Source: Sabethes cyaneus (lineage: Eukaryota; Arthropoda; Insecta; Diptera; Culicidae). From it: a stretch of 64,000 bases of DNA. Of the stretch, positions 58,105 to 64,000 are shown piece by piece. The notes beneath the pieces were generated by a model that saw nothing but the letters and a program-made list of their open reading frames with translations, did not search any database and was not told where the DNA came from. The DNA is taken from assembly GCF_943734655.1 (NCBI RefSeq), contig NC_071354.1, forward strand, positions 164,239,142-164,303,141, given 5' to 3'. Position 1 is the stretch's first letter; every line of letters begins with the position of its first letter. The position numbers and the translations under genes were made by a program.

Positions 58105-58340
58105 ATATTACCGCCCAGCTAGCTTCGAGGTACGATGCTGGTCTAACAAAGCCAGATACGTATGTTCGAATCTCGGCTAGGCGGTGCTTGCTAGTTAGTG
58201 TCAGTAGGATTGTTGCACTGGCCCCGTAATTTTCCTGTACTCTAACAGCCGGCTGCGAAGTCTGTTGATAAAGAAGGGTAATGTCTAAAGACGGTATAAA
58301 CCCATGGCTTTGCCATGAAGAATATTATGAAAGATGATCT
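58105..58340 (+). mobile_element. tRNA-derived SINE copy
   Basis: AGCTTCGAGGTACGATGCTGG (A-box-like), ATGTTCGAATCTCGGC (B-box-like), GTCAGTAGGATTGTTGCAC, then TCTAACAGCCGGCTGCGAAG and CTGTTGATAAAGAAGG. The last two blocks recur almost unchanged at 62.97 kb, defining a tail shared by the family. Confidence 0.6.
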
Positions 58341-58393
58341 TCGATTGATTCCATCCAAAAAAAAACGGGTGCACAGTTTGACTGAAAAGCAGA

Positions 58394-58697
58394 ACCCAGC
58401 TAGCACCAAATCGTACATCAATGTACGAAAGTTATCGTAAAAAACTCTTAATAAATTCGGAATCGAAACTAATGCTTAATAAAGTGCGCCCAAGTTGATT
58501 TTCAATCGTATATAATGATAATTTTCAGCACAGACTTGTAAAGCAGCATGGAGTGTGTCGCGCTTTATCGGATATTATCGTATATAAATACTTATCTCGA
58601 TGAAATGCGGCTAATTATTCCTCATCACGTACATCGCCTCCAAAATAGTACGGATATGCCAATTTTGCGCATCAAATAAGCTTTATTAGCATTACGT
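58394..58697 (+). mobile_element. MITE-like repeat, GCTAGC-ended family, copy 3
   Basis: Begins CCCAGCTAGCACC and stays alignable to the copy at 951-1326 over about 300 bp (shared CGTATATAATGATAAT, CGCCTCCAAAATAGTACGG). The right inverted end is missing where it meets the LINE 3' end. Confidence 0.6.
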
Positions 58698-58699
58698 AC

Positions 58700-61060
58700 T
58701 TCTTCTTCAGCATAGAGCCGGGGTGACTCGTGCTGTTTTAAGCACTCGTCTCCATTCAACTCGGTCTTGGACTCGTCGACAATTTCCTAGTCGTCTCAGA
58801 AGTCGCAAATCGCTTTCGACATGGTCAAGCCATCGTGCACGTTGGGCCCAGCTGTTCCTGGTGCCGGTGGGATTGTTGAAGAGGACTATTTTCGTCGCAC
58901 TGTCGTCCGGCATCCTTACGACGTGTCCGGCCCACCGTAGCCTGCTAACTTTCGCTAGATGTACGATGGCAGTCTCCCCAAGCAGTGCCTGTAGCTCGTG
59001 ATTCATATGCCTCCGACACTCTCCGGTTTCAGTTTGTACTCCGCCAAACATCGTCCGCAGTGCTTTCCGCTCGAACACGGCAAAGGCGCGTATGTCCTCC
59101 GTGAGCAGCGTCACGGCTTCAAGTCCATAAAGAACTACCGGTCTAATAAGGGTTTTGTACATTGTTAGCTTCGTGCGATAGCGTATGCTTCTTGATCGTA
59201 GCCTTTTACGAAGGGCAAAGTAGGCCCGATTTCCCGCTTGAATGCGCTGCTGGATCTCCTTACTAATGTTGTTGTCCGCGGTCACCAGCGATCCCAAATA
59301 CACGAACTCCTCTACCACTTCTAGTTCGTCGCCGTCAACGGTTACCGTCCGTGGGAGCCGCGCGTTTGTTTCCTTTGAGCATCTTCCTTTCATGTATTTG
59401 GTCTTCGACTTCGACTTTATTTTTGGCCAAATTCTCCTAGACTCCGCTTCCAGTCTGGCGTAAATTGCCTCCGCCGTCGCTTCCTGGCTATGATATCGAG
59501 GTCATCTGCAAAGCCTAGAAGTTGGCTAACCTTGGTAAAAATCGTGCCTCTCGTTTCAATGCCCGCACGTCGGATCACCCCCTCAAGAGCGATGTTGAAC
59601 AGCATGCAGGATAACCCGTCACCTTATCTCAACCCTCGCCGCGTCTCGAAGGGACTCTAGAGTGACCCAGAGATGCGTACGTAACACATCACTCGATCCA
59701 ATGTAGCTCTGATCAGTCACGTCAGTTTGTCCGGAAAACCGCGTTCGTGCATTATCTGCCATAGCTTGTCTCGATCGACTGTATCGTATGCTGCTTTGAA
59801 ATCATTAAAGATGTGAAATATGATGCGTGAGCACGTTGTACTCCCGACATTTCTGCAAGATCTGTCGGATAGTAAAAATTTGGTCTGTAGTTGCGCGAGC
59901 CCCCATGAAACCCGCCTGATAATTCCCTACGAAACCTTGTGCTATCGGTGACAACCGGCGTAATAGGATCTGGGAGAGTACCTTGTAGCCGGCGTTTATC
60001 AGCGTAATACCGCGATAGTAGCAGCCAGGGCTTGAAAAGGGATCGCAAGTTGCATGTGACTGCCGTGAATGCGAACTTTCCGCATTCAAACTCCGCTTTT
60101 TGAACGATCATTTGACTGTTTTTTGAATCCAGTCAATCTTTCGCTTGCACTGCTGCCGTCTTACAATTCATGCAGCATCTCAGCAAAAGCAAACAGTCGA
60201 TCTCCCGTTTTGCTTTGCGCTCTGAGAATATAAACTGCAAACTGACTGGAAGCATACGGTGACGTATTTTTTCGTTTCTCTTTTTGTCTCCAAATCGGCT
60301 ACTCACAGTAATAGTTTGTCACCCGGACGTCGGTCGCAAGCAAAATATTCGTTTGTATTGGACGGAGTCCGACCGACTTCTTCCATGCACATGTAGTGGT
60401 TGGTTTTTTTTGTAGTATTGAATCGATTGTGAGGTTGCTTTTCGTTAGCGTGGTGACTGCCAGTCATTTGACTGTTTTGCAGCCATTCGCTGCTCCAAAC
60501 GGTAAAGGCAACTTGATCGAAACGAAAATGTTAAAAAGCTTTAGAACGCATTCGTTCTACTGCGTGCAATCGGCGTTTGACTGAGCAAACTGCCAGTTGT
60601 GTTATGCATAGCTTTCATATTCCACCACTAAACGGACGGTGTGAACTTGAATGCGTTTCTCCGCCATGCTTATAAAGCTCTGCCGGTAGGCGGTCCTTCC
60701 CAGCGGCTTTATTGGTCTTCAGCAGCCCGATTTCTCGTTTGACTTCTTGGAGATCAGGTGCCTGGGTATTACTATCTTCCATGGACGCTCCTAGGTTAAT
60801 TTCCGTTCCGCCTCCTACTGCGACTTCGCCATTTAGGTGTTCATCGAAGAACTGCTTCCATCTGTCGACCACCTCGCGCACGTTTGTGATTAGATTCCCT
60901 CCCATGTCCCTACACATGTCAGGTTTCGGTGTGTAGCCCTTCCGAGTTTGATTAACCTTCTCATAAAATTTGCGCGAGTCATTACCTCGGAATAGTTGTT
61001 CTAATTCTTCACGAGGACAGAGACTCCTTTTGGCGCTTTTTCCTCTACAGGTTCATCACA
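58700..61060 (-). pseudogene. RTE-like LINE, copy 3 (5'-truncated, broken)
   Basis: Minus strand. The linker (61030-60680) reads FYEKVNQTRKGYTPKPDMC to NKAAGKDRLPAELYKHGGE. About 640 bp of unrelated sequence then replaces the first RT motifs. RT resumes at YRGITLINAGYKVLSQ (about 60025), GFVGNYQAGFMGARATTDQ and GFADDLDIIA near 59510. The C-terminal 228-codon stretch at 59393-58707 is intact (EFVYLGSLVTADNN, RWAGHVVRMPD), ending QDRVEWRRV. The endonuclease is absent. It is the best preserved of the three copies. Confidence 0.8.
60030..60660. other. Foreign segment inside RTE-like LINE copy 3
   Basis: Sequence between the two LINE parts with no LINE coding. CATTTGACTGTTTT occurs twice (60109, 60466). 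About 45 RT codons expected here are missing, so it is an insertion with deletion or a rearrangement. Confidence 0.45.
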
Positions 61061-61145
61061 ACGAACAAAATGATCGGATATATGCACATATATATGTTTA
61101 TTTATTTATTTACTATTTGATGGGGCTTTCAAATCACATATATAT
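61061..61145. other. Short AT-rich spacer
   Basis: Contains ATATATGTTTATTTATTTATTT; nothing else recognised. Confidence 0.3.
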
Positions 61146-61149
61146 GTTC

Positions 61150-61485
61150 TCGGGAAGAACTGGCTGTTCGAATGTTCCAGAATGGTTCCATGGTAATGGT
61201 ATGGGGATGTTTGCCCAATAATGTGAAGGTTCCATTGCTGTTCATTGAACTTGGTGTTAAAATCAACACTAAATCACAGACAAAATTAAATATTACATCA
61301 ATACTGTTTTGTCAAAAAACACTACAAGAATGCACCATACTGCACCCACCAAGATTTTGCACCGTCTCACCAGGCAAAAGATCACAGGCTTGGGGTGAGG
61401 GCAATTTTCTGGATTTTATTTCTTCGAAGGGCTGCCTCCAGGATAGTTCGATCACTTTGACTCAATTTTGTTTGCATTGATTTAA
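61150..61485 (+). pseudogene. Tc1/pogo-like transposase relic
   Basis: Reads SMVMVWGCLPNNVKVPLLF and IELGVKINTK (near 61180-61265), then, after frame changes, KRSQAWGEGNFLDFISSKG near 61390. This is the order found between the first and third catalytic residues of Tc1-like transposases; the QQDSAPAHKA-type second Asp is degraded. No inverted ends found. Confidence 0.55.
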
Positions 61486-61489
61486 CAGT

Positions 61490-62135
61490 ACCGTCACAGC
61501 CGAGCAAAATTTGACATAGTTATGTATGGGACATTTGTAGAACTAGTTATTATCTATAATTTTGCTAAATAAAGTTTTGCAGTATCTTTTGTAGTTACGG
61601 TGCTACAATGCTTGTAAAATATCGATGACGCTTTGATTTTATCCACCTATCATTCCAATAGGCACAAAAAAATATTGCGCATATGCTGCACAACTACGGA
61701 AACTTTATAATTTATTCTATCGGATATTTTATTATGTTGCTATAAAGCAGGTTAATAAAGTTAGCTGACTGATTTTATCATGCAGAGCGTGATAAAACTA
61801 CTTGAGCTTTTTATCTGATTATTAAAGAGGTCACAAAACCCTTCTGAAGAGCGGGTCACTTAGTCGGAAGGCAGTTTTATAGCGGTCATTAGAAGGTTCT
61901 AATGAAAAACTCATAGTTTTGTTAGCGGTTTTATGAAATTGGTCATGACAACTACTAGAGGAACGTAATAAAACTGAAATTGTTACTGGTACTAGAGAAT
62001 GGCAACATGGCTTCGCATTCCAAGAATTCGAATATAGTTTTTCCGTCTCTTCTTTAATGTTTTGGACCGTCATGGAAAAATTTGTGAAAAAGTTTACCAA
62101 CTGGTATTTTTTCGACATTGCTAAGAAAATCGTCT
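61490..62135. other. Unclassified AT-rich sequence
   Basis: No element or gene recognised; the 95-codon minus-strand frame at 61831-62118 lacks domain features. Confidence 0.35.
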
Positions 62136-62139
62136 TATA

Positions 62140-62215
62140 ACTTTTTTTGTTAGATTATAGTCACTTCAACGGCTTGGGTCATTCGTAACTTCTGCGGGGT
62201 TGGAATTTGCACCCA
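62140..62215 (+). repeat. Short repeat shared with 15.6 kb
   Basis: GATTATAGTCACTTCAACGG, TTGGGTCATTCGTAACTTC and TGCGGGG match 15580-15640 (GATTATAGTCACTTTAACAG, TTGGGTCATTCGAGACTTC) in the same orientation. Family not identified. Confidence 0.5.
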
Positions 62216-62319
62216 AGGCGTGAGAGGCGTGAATGCTAACCGCGTGCCATTGTTGAAACACTGTTGTATCTTTAAAAAGTCACTATTTGGTACGCTTTAT
62301 GGTCCATTTTTCTTCAGAA

Positions 62320-62690
62320 ATAATGCCGGCTGGAACGTAACTTTGTTATATCACAATTGAGTGCCCTTATTATGAAGAAGTGTGGTTTCAACAAGACGGC
62401 GCAACATGCCATAAGCCGCAGACGATTGATGGTTTAAAAGATAACTTTCGCCATGTTGTCAATGATGCACGGTCTCCATTACGGCAAAAAGTAAACAAAA
62501 GTTAGGCTTCCCTATTGGACCGGTGTGTGTAGTTTCAAGAAGACAGCGCAACATGCCACATGTCATAAGCCGCAGACGATTGACGGTTTGAAAGACAACT
62601 TTCGCCATGTTCTCAATGATGCACGGTCTCCATTATGGCAAAAAGTAAACAAAAACTAGACTTTCCTATTGGACCGAACCAGCTTAGGTA
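62320..62690 (+). pseudogene. mariner-like transposase relic with tandem duplication
   Basis: VWFQQDGATCHKPQTIDGL at about 62380-62440, the second-Asp motif of mariner-type transposases, is followed by KDNFRHVV and DARSPL. The block 62385-62521 is repeated at 62532-62675 with a 7-nt insertion and few substitutions. No N-terminal half or terminal repeats seen. Confidence 0.55.
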
Positions 62691-62844
62691 ACCAATAATG
62701 TAAATCACATTCAAATAGGAATGGCAAACAAAGAATTATTCTAATTACGGCAAGTTTATGGCAGCTGACATAATTTTTGTGTTATTTCATTCTATAATTC
62801 TATGTCTAGCTTAGCTTAGGTAGACTGTCCATAGCTGTACTCCG

Positions 62845-63020
62845 TGATTGGCCGAACCAGTAAGATTGCATAAACCATTTGAATGGTGCTTGTTTGAATC
62901 TCGGCTTGGCGTTGCTGCTAGATTGAGTCAATAGGATTGTTACACTAACCCAGTAACTGTCCTGTTACTCTAACAGCCGTCTGCGAAGTCTGTCGATAAA
63001 GATGGAACAAGTCTTTAAAA
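62845..63020 (+). mobile_element. tRNA-derived SINE copy
   Basis: TGTTTGAATCTCGGCTTGG (B-box-like), GAGTCAATAGGATTGTTACAC, CTCTAACAGCCGTCTGCGAAG, TCTGTCGATAAAGATGG. Same order as the 58.1-kb copy; the A box region is diverged. Confidence 0.55.
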
Positions 63021-63155
63021 GACGTTTTGCCTTTCTACTATATAAATATATAGTATAAAGGTATAGAAATCACTTGGAAAACCGAAAATGGAAAGAAGGT
63101 CCTGCGGGCCGAATGTTATATACCATTCGACTCAGTTTCGAAAACTGAGCATTTT

Positions 63156-63168
63156 CTGTGTGTGTGTA

Positions 63169-63208
<40 letters not shown>
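63156..63208. repeat. (GT)n microsatellite
   Basis: GT/TATG-interrupted dinucleotide run of about 50 bp. Confidence 0.95.
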
Positions 63209-63209
<1 letters not shown>

Positions 63210-63773
63210 AACGCTTTCAATCTCACTCACTTTTCTCGGAGATGGCTGAACCGATTTTAATGTTCTTAGTGTCAAATGAAAGGTCTAGGTGTCCCATTGG
63301 TCGCTATTGAATTTCATACTGATCGGACTTTTAGTTCAAAAGTTATGTATAAAAATACGAAAAATATGGGACTTCATTATCTCATAGATCCCTTAACCGA
63401 TTTGAACAAAATTGATTGCATATGAAAGAGGAGCCTTACAAACCATTAACTTCCAAATTTCATGACGATTGGACTTGTAGTTTGAAAGTTACATAAAGAA
63501 ATGTGAAAAAATAGTATTTAAAACATATTTTTGTAACATTTAAGAATTAATTCAATGAAAAACATCACACATTTTATGATTATTTGAAAATTACTGCTGA
63601 GATCTATCAAACGAAACCGAGTTATTGAAAATCGGACGGTTCATTCAAAAGTTATTCAAACTTTAACACTTAAGCACCGTATATTAAACCGTTAAAACGT
63701 GTGAAATCAAAACATATCAATCAAATGTTGATTGTATTCAATGTGTGCAATGTATGTGTGCAATGTATGTGTG

Positions 63774-63835
63774 AAATGTATGTATGTATGTATGTATGTA
63801 TGTATGTATGTATGTATGTATGTATGTATGTATGT
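63774..63835. repeat. (TATG)n microsatellite
   Basis: About 14 uninterrupted TATG units, preceded by CAATGTATGTGTG variants that look like its seed. Confidence 0.97.
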
Positions 63836-64000
63836 GATGACAATTTGCAATGAAATTCAAGAAAAGTGAGAAACATGTCAATAGTCTGAAGTTTTTGAAG
63901 CCTCTTAGTGGAATACGAACTCTGAAATAAAATAAAAAAAAAAATTACCTACTAAACTGCTCATGGATGCATAGTTGACGTAAAAACCAAAATGACCAAA

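Larger units (their letters stand above)
63030..63860 (+). mobile_element. GT-rich repeat element with ~140-bp internal units (Helentron-like?)
   Basis: Starts in TA-rich sequence (ATATAAATATATAGTATAAAGG), then GAAGGTCCTGCGGGCCGAATG, a (GT)n run, then diverged units of about 140 bp. Each unit carries ACCGATTT..., AAATGAAAGG or its variant, a GATCGGACTTTTAG-like block and AAAAGTTAT. The plan (TA-rich 5' end, microsatellite, degenerate units) resembles mini-me/DINE elements, but no 3' end was identified. Confidence 0.4.

Overview
The window looks like genomic DNA of a dipteran, most likely a culicid mosquito. Reasons: AT-rich non-coding sequence, GT-AG introns, one host gene resembling insect RNF144-type E3 ligases, and a mix of repeats typical of mosquito genomes (BEL/Pao, Ty1/copia, RTE-like and Jockey/CR1-like LINEs, Tc1/mariner elements including a DD37E-like group, tRNA-derived SINEs, Helentron-like elements with GTCTG arrays). 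Genus is not determined. No bacterial, CRISPR, rRNA or conventional tRNA feature was seen.

The only confidently recognised host gene is on the minus strand. Exons at 40822-39568 (coding from 40635), 39496-38294 and 8053-7891 join in phase to give 811 codons of an RBR ubiquitin ligase: a long Ser/Pro-rich N-terminal part, then RING1. A 71-nt intron separates the first two exons. A 30,240-nt intron (38293-8054) cuts RING1 inside a Cys pair. The IBR, RING2 and membrane segment must lie beyond position 1 or in exons not recognised.

The giant intron, roughly half identifiable mobile DNA, holds from left to right: a MITE relic (11.4 kb), a Helentron-like element with a ~143-bp minisatellite (13.2-15.1 kb), an internally deleted Tc1 element (15.1-15.9 kb), a complete-ended mariner-like element with TA duplications (16168-16921), a (TC)n microsatellite fused to an RTE-like LINE (17.8-19.3 kb), a BEL/Pao element with identical LTRs but no gag or protease (22453-26325), a Jockey-like LINE (26.6-28.3 kb), a Tc1 DD37E-like element (28339-29524), LINE and Tc1 relics to 31 kb, a split T-rich array around a second Helentron-like element and odd short-phrase repeats (33.4-36.9 kb), and a foldback element at 37.0 kb.

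Left of the last visible exon (1-7890) lie a MITE, a decayed RTE-like LINE and an RNase H end of another LINE. Right of the gene (41-64 kb) lie a DD37E-type transposase relic, a full-length apparently intact Ty1/copia element (43044-47441, minus strand), a third Helentron-like element (51851-54088), an unidentified ORF with a signal-peptide-like start and one internal amber codon (54896-55468), a third RTE-like LINE copy (58.7-61.06 kb), Tc1 and mariner relics (61-62.7 kb), and a SINE followed by a GT-rich repeat element (62.8-63.9 kb). Apart from the ligase gene and perhaps the 54.9-kb ORF, the window reads as layered transposon insertions.
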